A stretch of DNA of 64,000 nucleotides from Streptomyces sp. R302 (lineage in GTDB: Bacteria; Actinomycetota; Actinomycetes; Streptomycetales; Streptomycetaceae), in the NCBI RefSeq assembly GCF_012927245.1, contig NZ_JABBGE010000005.1:372001-436000 (forward strand), in the 5' to 3' direction. Below the pieces are notes generated by a model. That model made no database searches, was not told the DNA's origin, and saw only the letters and a program-made list of their open reading frames with translations. Within the stretch, counting starts at the first letter, position 1, and every line of letters starts with the position of its first letter. This document shows positions 7,701-16,386 of the stretch, piece after piece. Both the position numbers and the translations under genes were made by a program.

Positions 7701-8339
7701 ATGACGAACGACACCCACCGAGTGATCCGCCCGAGCATCCTCTACTTCGGCACCCCCGTCGTCCTCCTCACCACCGAGAACGGCGACGGAACCTTCAACC
7801 TCGCCCCGATCTCCTCGGCCTGGGCCCTGGGACAGAACGTCGTCCTGGGCCTGGGGCGCGACAGCCGGACCGTGCGCAACCTCGCCGAGCGGCCGGACGT
7901 CGTGATCAACCTCGCCTCGCCCGACCTGTGGGAGCAGGTGGAGCGCCTCGCGCCGCTGACCGGCGCGGATCCGGTGCCGGAGAGCAAGCGGGCGGTGTAC
8001 CGGTACGAGCCCGACAAGTTCGCCGCCGCCGGGCTGACCGCGCGGCCCTCCCAGCTCGTACGGCCGCCCCGGGTCGCCGAGTCCCCGCTCCAGCTGGAGG
8101 CGCGGGCCGTCACGCTGACTCCGGGCGGCGGGGGCGGCTTCCTCTCCGTCGAGTGCGAGGTGGTCCGCGTCCACGCCGCCGAGCGCATCGTCGTCCCCGG
8201 CACGCACCACGTCGACCCGGCGGAGTGGAGCCCCCTCATCTACAACTTCCGCCACTACCACGGCCTCGCCCCCGAACTCGGCCACGGCTTCCGCTCGGAG
8301 ACCGCCGGGACCGCCGGGGCCGCCGCGCGGGTCGGGTGA
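7701..8339 (+). CDS. flavin reductase family (FMN-binding split-barrel) protein
   Basis: This 212-aa protein resembles flavoredoxin-type flavin reductases. It begins with the substrate-channel strand SILYFGTPVVLLTTENGDGT. It then has FNLAPISSAWALGQNVVLGL, a typical FMN-phosphate region, and GRDSRTVRNLAERPDVVINL. The C-terminus contains YNFRHYHGLAPELGHGFRSE, common in the DUF447-like branch. It probably uses reduced FMN in a small-molecule reduction; the partner is unknown. It is divergent from the ArsR-type regulator. Confidence 0.8.
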   Translation: MTNDTHRVIRPSILYFGTPVVLLTTENGDGTFNLAPISSAWALGQNVVLGLGRDSRTVRNLAERPDVVINLASPDLWEQVERLAPLTGADPVPESKRAVYRYEPDKFAAAGLTARPSQLVRPPRVAESPLQLEARAVTLTPGGGGGFLSVECEVVRVHAAERIVVPGTHHVDPAEWSPLIYNFRHYHGLAPELGHGFRSETAGTAGAAARVG

Positions 8340-8641
8340 GCCGAAGGCCCCGCGACCCGACCCGACCCGACCCGACGCGGTCCGACCCGACCCCACCTGA
8401 CGCGGTCCGTGATCGAGTGTGCGACCGCCCGCCGCGATCCGGCCCCGGCGGGTCGGCGCCGTTCCCGCGGCGTTCTGGCACGTCAGCGCGGGTGCCGCAC
8501 CGGCGAACCGCGGAGGCGGGTCCCGCGTACCGCCGCGAAGGGCGGTTGTCGCGGTCCTCGACCGGCGGACAGGGTGAGGCCTTCGCCGCGCTGCCTTGCG
8601 AGGGGCGCGAGGTACGGAGACATGAGGAGAGAGGGGTCACG
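8340..8641. other. 302-bp gap with short CCGAC repeats
   Basis: The gap begins with five GACCC units (8353-8377). It also has an 11-bp direct repeat GACGCGGTCCG at 8374-8384 and 8399-8409. The remainder should carry the promoter of the esterase gene; I see no clear -35/-10 pair. A GGAGAGAGGGG ribosome site lies just before the ATG at 8642. I see no gene here. Confidence 0.6.
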
Positions 8642-9610
8642 ATGCCGAGCCCGGAGACAGCCAGGCCGCCGTTCGATCCGGAGCTGGACGCCGTCCTGTC
8701 CGTCGTCAGCGCACAGTTGCCGACGTTGACACTGGAGACCGTCCAGCGGTTCCGGGAGCTGCCGATGGCGGGCGGACTCACCGACGAGGAGCTGGAGTCG
8801 GAGGGACTCGTACGCCGGGAGGTCACCGTTCCCGGCCACGAGGGCGCGGAGTTGGCCGCGACGGTGATATCGCGCCGCGACCACACCGGCCCCGGACCCG
8901 GGATCTACCACATCCACGGCGGCGGCATGGTCGTCGGGGACCGGCTGCTCGGCGTGGTGCAGATGCTGCCCTGGATCGTCGAGCACGACGCGGTCCTCGT
9001 CACCGTCGAGTACCGTCTCGCTCCCGAGTTCCCGGACCCGTACCCGGTCGAGGACTGCTACGCGGGCCTCGTGTGGACCGCGGAGCACGCCACGGACCTC
9101 GGGATCGACCCGGACCGGATCGTCGTCGCCGGCGCGAGCGCCGGTGGTGGACTCGCCGCCGGTACGGCCCTGCTGGCCCGCGACCGCCAGGGCCCGGCGC
9201 TGCTGGGGCAGGTGCTGATCTGCCCGATGCTCGACGACCGGGGGCGGACGACCTCGACGTACCAGTACGCCGACGCCGGCACCTGGAACGGCGCCGACAA
9301 CCGGGTCGGCTGGAGCGCGCTCCTCGGTGCACGGCGCGGGACGGAGGACGTCTCGGTCTACGCGGCGCCGGCCCGCGCGACGGACCTCGCGGGCCTGCCG
9401 CCCACGTTCATCGACTGCGGCTCGGCGGAGCTGTTCCGCGACGAGGACGTCGCCTACGCGACAGCCCTGTGGGCGGCCGGCGTGCCCACGGAACTCCACG
9501 TGTGGGCGGGCGGCTTCCACGGCTTCGACCTGCTCGCCCCGCACACGGCCGTCTCCCAGGCGGCGACCGCGGCCCGCGACGACTGGGTGGCGCGCCTCCT
9601 CGACTCGTGA
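8642..9610 (+). CDS. alpha/beta hydrolase, hormone-sensitive-lipase type esterase
   Basis: This 322-aa protein shows the HSL family hallmarks. The oxyanion-hole motif HGGG is in YHIHGGGMVVGD at about residues 88-99, and the nucleophile elbow is GASAGGG at about 163-169. A likely acid is the Asp in IDCGSAELFRDEDV, and the likely catalytic His is in GGFHGFD near residue 296. No signal peptide is visible, so it should be cytoplasmic. It likely hydrolyses short-chain acyl esters. The upstream in-frame extension is intergenic in composition, so the ATG after the strong ribosome site was chosen. Confidence 0.88.
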   Translation: MPSPETARPPFDPELDAVLSVVSAQLPTLTLETVQRFRELPMAGGLTDEELESEGLVRREVTVPGHEGAELAATVISRRDHTGPGPGIYHIHGGGMVVGDRLLGVVQMLPWIVEHDAVLVTVEYRLAPEFPDPYPVEDCYAGLVWTAEHATDLGIDPDRIVVAGASAGGGLAAGTALLARDRQGPALLGQVLICPMLDDRGRTTSTYQYADAGTWNGADNRVGWSALLGARRGTEDVSVYAAPARATDLAGLPPTFIDCGSAELFRDEDVAYATALWAAGVPTELHVWAGGFHGFDLLAPHTAVSQAATAARDDWVARLLDS

Positions 9611-9640
9611 GCCGGGAGCCGCCGCAGGATCGTCCCTCCA

Positions 9641-12100
9641 TCAACGGGAGGGGGTGGAAGGAGCGATCCGGAAGTCGGCGTGCAGACGCCGATGGTGGTC
9701 GACCGGGCGCACCGGGCCCGTGAGCATGACGTGCGCGGTCAGGCGGGGCTCGGTGCTGGAGGCGGCGAAGCGGAGCTCCAGGCTTCCCGGTTCCACCCTC
9801 CGCGTCCCGTCACGGCCCGTGAACGAGGCGAGGTCGGCGGGGACTTCCACCTCGACGCGTTTCCGCTCGCCCGCGGCGAGGTCGAGCCGCGCGTAGCCGA
9901 TGAGCCTCTGCACGGGCTGCACCACCGACGCCACCGGGTCGTGGAGGTACAGCTGGACGAGTTCGGTGCCGGCGCGGGCGCCGGTGTTCTCCACGGTGAA
10001 GGAGAGGCGGAAGGCGCCGTCCGTCGGCGTCTCGGCCGTCTCCACGGTGAGGCCCGACCAGTCGAAGCCCGTGTAGGTCAGACCGTGGCCGAAGCCGTAC
10101 GCGGGCGCCGGGTCGATGCTGGAGACCTCGCTCGCCTGGCCGAGGCGGGCGGCCAGGTACGTGGACGGCTGCGCGCCGGGGTGCCGGGGCACGCTGACGG
10201 GGAGCCGGCCGCTGGGCGCGGTCCGGCCGCTGAGGACGGAGGCGATGGCGGCGGTTCCCGATTCGCCGGGGAAGAAGGACTGGACGAGGGCGGCCGCCTC
10301 CTCGGTGGCCCGGCCCAGGACGTACGGCCGTCCGGCCAGCAGCGTGGCCAGCAGGGGCGTACCGGTGTCGCGAACGGCGTCGAGCAGGGCGTCGAGGAGC
10401 CGGCCCTGGGCCCCCGGCAGTGCGAGGGACTCCGCGTCGCAGCCCTCGCCGCTGGTGCCGCGGCCGAAGAGTCCGGCGCGGTCGCCGAGCGCCACGACGA
10501 CGAGGTCGGCGCCGCGGGCGAGCTCCACGGCCTCGGCGAACCCGTCGGTCGCCCCGTCGTCGATGCCCGTGCCGGCCGCCACGAGGAACTCGGCGGCCGG
10601 GAACTCGGCCCGCAGCGCCTCGTGGAGGGTCGGCAGCTCGATGCCGAGCGGCACGTCCGGGTGCTGCCCGCCGACGTGGACGGGGAAGGAGTAGCAGCCG
10701 AGGACGGCCGTGGGAGCCTCGGCCGTGGGACCGATCAGGGCGATCCGGCGGGGCACGGCCGGGTCGAGGGGCAGGACGCCGTCGTTGCGGAGCAGGACGA
10801 CGGCCCGCTCGGCGACCCGGCGGGCGAGCTCCCGGTTGGCCGCCGGGTCCAGGTCGATCGTGCCGCGCAGGAGCTCCGGGTCCGAGGCGCCGGCGCCGTC
10901 CCGGGGGATGCCGACGTCCGTGCTCGCGAGCGCCGCCGGGACGGGGCTCCAGTCCGGGTCAAGGAGGCCGAGGTGCACCTTCTGGAGGAGGACGCGCCGC
11001 ACCGCGCGGTCCACGAGGGACTCGGGTACGCGGCCGTGCTCGACGGCGTCGAGCAGTGGCCCGCCGAAGGCCTTGACAGTGGGCAGTTCGACGTCGACGC
11101 CCGCCGCGAGCGCCAGACCGGCCGCCTCCTCGAAGCTTCCGGCGACGCCGTGCAGGGTCTTGAGGAACGCGATGCCGAAGTAGTCGGCGACGACCGTACC
11201 GGCGAAACCCCAGGTGTCGCGGAGCAGACCGGTCAGGAGCCCGTCGTCGGCGGCGGAAGGGATGCCGTCCGTGTCGGTGTACGCGTGCATCACGGACCGT
11301 ACGCCGCTCTCCCGGACCGCCATCTCGAACGGCGGCAGGATCACGTCGGCCAGCTCGCGCCGGCCCATCCCGACGGGCGCGAGGTTGCGGCCCGCCCGGG
11401 AGGCGGAGTACCCGGCGAAGTGCTTGAGGGTGGCGACGACGCCCGCGGACTCCAGGCCCTGGACGTAGGCGGTGGCGAGGGTGCCGACGAGGTACGGGTC
11501 CTCGCCGATGGTCTCCTCGACGCGACCCCAGCGGGCGTCGCGTACGACGTCGAGGACGGGGGCCAGGCCCTGGTGGACACCGACCGCGCGCAGGTCGCGC
11601 CCGATCGCGCCGGCCATCTCCCGGATCAGCTCCGGGTCGAAGGTCGCGCCCCAGGACAGCGGGACGGGGTACGCCGTGGCTCCCCAGGCGGCGAAGCCGG
11701 CGAGGCACTCCTCGTGCGCCACGGCGGGGATGCCGAAGCGGTTGGCGGCGGCGATCCTCGCCTGCGTCCGCATGAGGGAGAGCGCGCCGAGCGCCGGGTC
11801 GACGGGAACCGTGCCGAAGGGCCTGGTCAGCTGGCCGAGTCCGGTGGGCAGCAGCGCGTCCAGGTCGACGGGCTCCTCCATGTCGTGCTGGTGGGGCGCG
11901 ACTTCGGCGCCGTCGTCGGACGCGCCGACCCAGACGCCGAAGAGCTGGGCGATCTTCTCCGGGAGCGTCATCGCGCGCAGGAGCGCGTCGACGCGGGTCT
12001 CCGGATCCAGTGAGGGATCCCGCCAAGGACCATGAAGGGGGCCGGGGCCGGAAGCGGCAGGGTGGTCGGGAGACGACGCCGTGGTCATGGGTGCGGTCAC
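9641..12100 (-). CDS. glycoside hydrolase family 3 beta-glucosidase/xylosidase
   Basis: This 819-aa GH3 enzyme has the N-terminal TIM-barrel section with LKHFAGYSASRAGRN and the nucleophile-type motif VVADYFGI (Asp near residue 320). An alpha/beta sandwich follows, with ERAVVLLRNDGVLPLD and GTSGEGCDAESLALPG, and then a C-terminal fibronectin-III-like domain. It has no signal peptide and probably cleaves imported oligosaccharides in the cytoplasm. The GTG at 12100 overlaps the permease stop (GTGA); an ATG at 12088 is the alternative. It is the last gene of a leftward operon with the ABC sugar importer. Specificity (beta-glucoside or beta-xyloside) cannot be told. Confidence 0.9.
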   Translation of the reverse strand: MTAPMTTASSPDHPAASGPGPLHGPWRDPSLDPETRVDALLRAMTLPEKIAQLFGVWVGASDDGAEVAPHQHDMEEPVDLDALLPTGLGQLTRPFGTVPVDPALGALSLMRTQARIAAANRFGIPAVAHEECLAGFAAWGATAYPVPLSWGATFDPELIREMAGAIGRDLRAVGVHQGLAPVLDVVRDARWGRVEETIGEDPYLVGTLATAYVQGLESAGVVATLKHFAGYSASRAGRNLAPVGMGRRELADVILPPFEMAVRESGVRSVMHAYTDTDGIPSAADDGLLTGLLRDTWGFAGTVVADYFGIAFLKTLHGVAGSFEEAAGLALAAGVDVELPTVKAFGGPLLDAVEHGRVPESLVDRAVRRVLLQKVHLGLLDPDWSPVPAALASTDVGIPRDGAGASDPELLRGTIDLDPAANRELARRVAERAVVLLRNDGVLPLDPAVPRRIALIGPTAEAPTAVLGCYSFPVHVGGQHPDVPLGIELPTLHEALRAEFPAAEFLVAAGTGIDDGATDGFAEAVELARGADLVVVALGDRAGLFGRGTSGEGCDAESLALPGAQGRLLDALLDAVRDTGTPLLATLLAGRPYVLGRATEEAAALVQSFFPGESGTAAIASVLSGRTAPSGRLPVSVPRHPGAQPSTYLAARLGQASEVSSIDPAPAYGFGHGLTYTGFDWSGLTVETAETPTDGAFRLSFTVENTGARAGTELVQLYLHDPVASVVQPVQRLIGYARLDLAAGERKRVEVEVPADLASFTGRDGTRRVEPGSLELRFAASSTEPRLTAHVMLTGPVRPVDHHRRLHADFRIAPSTPSR

Positions 12101-12915
12101 TTTCCTCCGACTCCCATCAGGCCCTGGACCAGGGCGCGACGGGCGAACAGATAGACGAACAGGATGGGGAGCATGGACAGGACGACGGCCGCGAGCAGAC
12201 CGGGGATGTCGACGCCGTGCTCGGTCTGGAAGTCGTAGAGGCCCATGGTGATGACCTTGTTCTCCGAGGACTGGGTGAGGACGAGGGGGAAGAGGAAGCC
12301 GTTCCACGCCTGGAGCGCGGAGAAGACGACGATCGTCGAGAGCCCGCCCTTGGACAGCGGCAGCACCAGCTGGAGGAAGATCCGCCAGGAGGAGGCGCCG
12401 TCCACCGTCATCGCCTCGTACAGCTCGGAGGTGATGTCGCGCATGACGCCGGTGAGGATCAGGGCGCAGACGGGCATGGCGAAGGCGGCCGTCGGCAGGA
12501 CGACACCGAGGAGGTTGTCGTAGAGGCCGGCCTCGTTGATCAGGTAGAACATGGGCACGATCACGGCCTGGGAGGGGATGGCCAGGCCGAGCAGGAAGAG
12601 CCGGAAGACCCTGCCGGAGGCCTTGCCGTCGCTGCGGACGATCGCGTACGCCAGGGGCGGTACGAGCAGCAGGACGATCCCCACGACGGCGAGGGTGACG
12701 ACGACCGTGTTGAGGAAGTACTGGCCGAAACCGTCGTTCAGGTCGCCGACGTAGTTGTCGAGCGTGAGGTTCGTCGGGAAGCCGAGGGGGCCGTTCGCGG
12801 CGTAGTCGGTCCGGGTCTGGAAGGTGGCGACGAGCATGACGTACAGCGGCAGGCCGATGACGAACAGCCAGACGAGGGACCCGAAGCCGGCGAGGTAATT
12901 GGGGCGTCCGCGCAT
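12097..12915 (-). CDS. carbohydrate ABC transporter permease (MalG type)
   Basis: This 272-aa integral membrane protein has about six predicted helices. It carries the EAA cytoplasmic loop YEAMTVDGASSWRIFLQLVL, which docks to the ATPase, and ends RRALVQGLMGVGGK, as MalG-type permeases do. The ATG overlaps the stop of the partner permease by one base. No ATPase gene is present in the operon. Streptomyces sugar importers commonly share the MsiK ATPase encoded elsewhere. Confidence 0.93.
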   Translation of the reverse strand: MRGRPNYLAGFGSLVWLFVIGLPLYVMLVATFQTRTDYAANGPLGFPTNLTLDNYVGDLNDGFGQYFLNTVVVTLAVVGIVLLLVPPLAYAIVRSDGKASGRVFRLFLLGLAIPSQAVIVPMFYLINEAGLYDNLLGVVLPTAAFAMPVCALILTGVMRDITSELYEAMTVDGASSWRIFLQLVLPLSKGGLSTIVVFSALQAWNGFLFPLVLTQSSENKVITMGLYDFQTEHGVDIPGLLAAVVLSMLPILFVYLFARRALVQGLMGVGGK

Positions 12916-13799
12916 CACACGCCCTCCAGGGTGCTGCGCATCCGGTCGTAGCCGCTCAGGCGGACCATGACCAGGGAGACGAGGGTGGCGACCAGGACGA
13001 GGAGCAGCGCGATGGCGGAGGCCATGCCGAAGTCGAAGCTCTTGAAGGCCTTCTGGTACATGAAATAGGCCGTGTTCGTGGTGTCGGTGCCCGGACCGCC
13101 CTGGGTGAGGATCAGGACGGTGTCGAAGGTGGTGAGGCCGCCGACCACCATGAGGATCGTCGACGTCACGACGGTGTTGCGCAGCTGCGGCAGGGTGATG
13201 TGGAAGAACTGCCTGACCCGCCCCGCCCCGTCGATCTGCGCCGCCTGGTAGAGCACCGGCGGGATGGCCCGCGCGGCGCCCTGGTAGAGCAGCGTGTGCA
13301 GGGGGGTGAACTGCCAGGTGCCGACGAGGACGAGGACGCCGATGGCGCTCGACTGGACGCCGAAGAGGTTGCCGTCGCCGAACAGCCAGGTGGCCTGGGA
13401 GGGGAGGCCGAAGTTGGGGTCGAGGAGGGCGCGCCACAGGACGGACACGGCGGTGACGGAGAGCAGCAGCGGGACGAAGTAGATCGCGGAGAGGACGGCG
13501 CGGTTGCGCTGGCGGCCGGCGGCCCAGACGCCGAGCAGGATGCTGATGGGGGTCTGGACGAGGACGCCGAGGACGGTGAGGACGAGGCTCAGCCAGAGGC
13601 TCTTCACCATCACGGGGTCGTCGAGCAGCTTGCTCCAGTTCTCCAGACCCGCGAACGCGGGCGAGCCGAGGCCGTTCCAGCGGGTGAAGGAGAGCACGAC
13701 GACCAGGAGGAGCGGAACGAGGGCGAACAGCCCGAAGAAGACGGCGGCCGGTGCCGCCCAGGCGACGCCCGGGCGGCCCACACCGGTGGCGGGGGTCAT
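12915..13799 (-). CDS. carbohydrate ABC transporter permease (MalF type)
   Basis: This 294-aa membrane protein has about six helices. It starts with a Thr/Pro-rich tail and a first helix (VAWAAPAAVFFGLFALVPLL). Its EAA loop is LYQAAQIDGAGRVRQFFHIT near residues 195-215. It forms the heterodimeric channel with the next gene product. It lies 17 bp after the binding-protein gene in the same operon. Confidence 0.93.
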   Translation of the reverse strand: MTPATGVGRPGVAWAAPAAVFFGLFALVPLLLVVVLSFTRWNGLGSPAFAGLENWSKLLDDPVMVKSLWLSLVLTVLGVLVQTPISILLGVWAAGRQRNRAVLSAIYFVPLLLSVTAVSVLWRALLDPNFGLPSQATWLFGDGNLFGVQSSAIGVLVLVGTWQFTPLHTLLYQGAARAIPPVLYQAAQIDGAGRVRQFFHITLPQLRNTVVTSTILMVVGGLTTFDTVLILTQGGPGTDTTNTAYFMYQKAFKSFDFGMASAIALLLVLVATLVSLVMVRLSGYDRMRSTLEGV

Positions 13800-13816
13800 G
13801 TCGGAAGTCCCGGTGG

Positions 13817-15124
13817 TCAGGCCGCGGGCAGGCTCTGCATGGCGGCGATGAAGGCGTCGGCGTCCGACCGTCCGTTGAAGAACTGCTGGATCGCCTGGTG
13901 GAGCGTGGTGGTGGCGGCCGGCGGGAACGCCTGGTCCCAGGAGAGCTGGAAGGCGGGGGCCTTCTTCACCAGCTCGTACTGGAACGTCGAGTACTCCGGG
14001 TTGGCGGCGGTGTCGAGGAACTTCGGGGTGTTGGTGGTGGTCGGCAGGTTGCCGATGGCGAGCTGCGCCTTGACGAACTCGTCGGAGTACATGAGCTTCA
14101 GGAAGTCGGCGACGGCCTCGGGGTGTTCGGTGCTCTTGAGCACCGAGTAGAAGTTGTTGGTGTTTCCGGCGATGTTGTCGCCGTTCCCCTTGCCGCCCGC
14201 GACGGTCGGGAAGGCGCCGTAGCCGAGGTCGCTCTTCACGAAGTCGGGGTAGGCGTCCTGGAGGGTGGAGTACTCCCAGGAGCCCATGAGTTCGAAGGCG
14301 GCCTTGCCGGTGGCGAGCAGCGCGGGCGAGCCGCCGTCGGTGAACTTGACGGAGTCGTAGTTGGTGCCGAAGGCGCCGGCGTCGATCAGCTCCTTCAGCA
14401 TGCCGAGGGCCTTCCTGCTGTCGGCGCTCGCCCAGACGTCCTTGTCGCCCTTGACCGCGTTCGCGAAGTGCTCGGGCCCGGCGACTCGGTCGTACACGTA
14501 CTGGAACCACATCTGCGTGGGCCACCGGTCGCCGCCGCCCAGTGCGATCGGGGTGACGCCCTTCTCCTTCAGCGCCTTCACGGCGGCCAGCAGCTCGTCC
14601 CAGGTCCTCGGCGCGGTGACGCCCGCCTCCTGGAGCACCTTCTTGTTGCTGAAGAGCAGGACCGGCTGGGTGCCGCGCATGGGGACGCCGTACGGCTTGC
14701 CGTCGACGACGGCGGTGTCGAAGACGGACGGCAGGAAGTCGGACTTGAGCTTGGCGTCCTTCGCGATGAAGTCGTCGAGGGGCATCAGCAGCCCGGCGTC
14801 GACGTACGGCTTGATGCTGCCGCCGCCCCAGTTGAAGAACACGTCCGGGGCCTGCTTGCCGCTGATGATCGTCTGCAGCTTGGACTGGTAGTCGGCGCCG
14901 GGGATGGTGTCGAGGACCGCCTTGACCTTCGAGGTCTTGTTGAAGGTGTCGACGAGCTGCTTCTCCACCTTGTTCGTCGCGTCCCCGTAGACGAGGACGT
15001 GGATCGTGCCCGCGTCGCCGCCGGCCGCGTCCCCCGAGCCGCCGCAGCCGGCCAGGGACAGGGCCATGGCCAGCGATGCCCCGCCGATGACAGCCGTTCT
15101 CAGGAGCCGTATGTGCCGCTTCAT
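13817..15124 (-). CDS. extracellular sugar-binding lipoprotein of an ABC importer
   Basis: This 435-aa family 1 solute-binding protein begins with basic residues (MKRHIRLLRT), a hydrophobic helix and the lipobox LAGC. It should therefore be a lipoprotein anchored at the outer face of the membrane. Mature-domain features are ADYQSKLQTIISGKQAPDVF near residues 75-95 and typical C-lobe segments (EHPEAVADFLKLMYSDEFVK). The ATG at 15124 follows a GAGGTGGGCG ribosome site; an in-frame ATG further up would cut into the operator. As first gene of the operon it sits directly behind the palindrome at 15154-15177. Confidence 0.93.
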   Translation of the reverse strand: MKRHIRLLRTAVIGGASLAMALSLAGCGGSGDAAGGDAGTIHVLVYGDATNKVEKQLVDTFNKTSKVKAVLDTIPGADYQSKLQTIISGKQAPDVFFNWGGGSIKPYVDAGLLMPLDDFIAKDAKLKSDFLPSVFDTAVVDGKPYGVPMRGTQPVLLFSNKKVLQEAGVTAPRTWDELLAAVKALKEKGVTPIALGGGDRWPTQMWFQYVYDRVAGPEHFANAVKGDKDVWASADSRKALGMLKELIDAGAFGTNYDSVKFTDGGSPALLATGKAAFELMGSWEYSTLQDAYPDFVKSDLGYGAFPTVAGGKGNGDNIAGNTNNFYSVLKSTEHPEAVADFLKLMYSDEFVKAQLAIGNLPTTTNTPKFLDTAANPEYSTFQYELVKKAPAFQLSWDQAFPPAATTTLHQAIQQFFNGRSDADAFIAAMQSLPAA

Positions 15125-15153
15125 CGCGCCGCCCACCTCGCCTATCTCGAAAG

Positions 15154-15177
15154 AGTTTCGGAACTGTTTCCGAAACT
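15154..15177. promoter_or_regulatory. LacI-type operator palindrome
   Basis: AGTTTCGGAA and its exact complement TTCCGAAACT flank a 4-bp spacer, and the inner GTTTCCGAAAC is itself a perfect 11-bp palindrome. It lies 30 bp before the binding-protein start and about 110 bp before the divergent LacI gene. That is the expected place for a site repressing the sugar operon. A central CG inside near-symmetric AT-richer arms is typical of LacI operators. Confidence 0.75.
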
Positions 15178-15285
15178 TCATGGGCGGGACGCTAGGGCGG
15201 TGCCGCGAAACCGGTCAACCCTCTGTCGTCGCGTTATGGAAACGTGACATCGGGGTCGTGGGTGTCGGTGCTTTATGCTGCTCGG

Positions 15286-16341
15286 ATGCGTGATGACGAG
15301 GAGAACCGGCGGATCACCCTGGCCGAGGTGGCCGAGAAGGCCGGCGTCTCGCTTTCGACAGTTTCGAAAGTCCTCAACGGACGCCAGGACGTCTCGCCCC
15401 GCACCCGCGGCAAGGTGGAGGCCCTCCTTGAGGCGCATGCGTACCGGAGGACCACCCGGGCGGCCGCCGAGGCCCCGCTCATCGAACTCGTCTTCCACGA
15501 GCTCGACAGCGTCTGGTCGATGGAGCTCATCCGCGGCGTGGAGAACCTCGCCAAGGTCCATCAGGCGAGCGTCGTCCTCACGGAGAGCGGCACCCGGCAC
15601 GCGCCGGGACCGGACTGGATCGAGGGCGTCCTGCAACGCCGCCCCATCGGCGTCGTCCTCGTCTTCTCCTCGCTCCCCGCCGAGGTCAAACGACGACTCG
15701 GAGCCCGCTCCATCCCCTTCGTGATCGTCGACCCGGCCGGGGACCCGGAGCCGGACGTGCCGTCCGTCGGCTCGGCCAACTGGGCCGGCGGCGTCGCCGC
15801 CACCCGCCACCTCGTCGACCTGGGCCACCGGCGCATCGCCATCATCACGGGCCCCGAGGACGTCCTCTGCTCCCTCGCCCGCCTCGACGGCTACCGCTCG
15901 ACCCTCGGCATGGCCGGACTCGACAGCGATCCGGCACTCATTCGCTTCGGCGACTTCCACGTCGAAGGCGGCTACGCCCACGCCCTCGACCTGCTCCGCC
16001 TGCCCGACCGCCCCACCGCGATCTTCGCCGGAAGCGACCTCCAGGCCCTCGGCGTCCTGGAGGCGGCCCGGGTCTGCGGGCTGCGCGTCCCCGAGGACCT
16101 CTCCGTCGTCGGGTACGACGACGTGATGCCCGCCCGCTGGTCCAGCCCCGCCCTCACCACCGTCCACCAGCCGCTCCGTCAGATGGGCGAGGAGGCGGTC
16201 CAGATGCTGCTCCGGCTGCGTGCGGGCGAACCCTCCGTGACCCGTCTGGAACTCGCCACCAGCCTCGTCGTCAGGAACAGCACCGCCCCGCCACCCGCCG
16301 CCCCCGCCCCGGCGTCGCCGACGGCCCGGGGCGGGGTGTGA
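15286..16341 (+). CDS. LacI-family repressor of the adjacent sugar operon
   Basis: This 351-aa repressor has a classic N-terminal LacI helix-turn-helix (ITLAEVAEKAGVSLSTVSKV, then LNGRQDVSPRTRGKVE). A periplasmic-binding-protein-like sensor domain follows, with HLVDLGHRRIAIITGPEDVL and the C-terminal SVVGYDDVMPARWSSPALTT. The ATG at 15286 was chosen because the HTH follows at once; the frame is open further up. A TATGCT -10-like hexamer (15274-15279) ends 6 bp before the ATG, so a leaderless transcript is possible. It is divergent from the operon and probably binds 15154-15177. The inducer should be the sugar taken up or a breakdown product. Confidence 0.92.
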   Translation: MRDDEENRRITLAEVAEKAGVSLSTVSKVLNGRQDVSPRTRGKVEALLEAHAYRRTTRAAAEAPLIELVFHELDSVWSMELIRGVENLAKVHQASVVLTESGTRHAPGPDWIEGVLQRRPIGVVLVFSSLPAEVKRRLGARSIPFVIVDPAGDPEPDVPSVGSANWAGGVAATRHLVDLGHRRIAIITGPEDVLCSLARLDGYRSTLGMAGLDSDPALIRFGDFHVEGGYAHALDLLRLPDRPTAIFAGSDLQALGVLEAARVCGLRVPEDLSVVGYDDVMPARWSSPALTTVHQPLRQMGEEAVQMLLRLRAGEPSVTRLELATSLVVRNSTAPPPAAPAPASPTARGGV

Positions 16342-16386
16342 GGGGAGCGGCGGGGGCCGGAGAGGGGGCGGGGGCGGGTATGGGTG

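Noticed and set aside
8353..8409. GACCC pentamer repeat taken as a possible CRISPR-like or regulatory array
   Set aside because: Units are 5 bp with no spacers; probably slippage in GC-rich intergenic DNA.
9680..12013. Plus-strand open frame of 777 codons antisense to the GH3 gene
   Set aside because: Shadow of the GH3 coding strand, with no domain pattern; the minus strand has full catalytic motifs.
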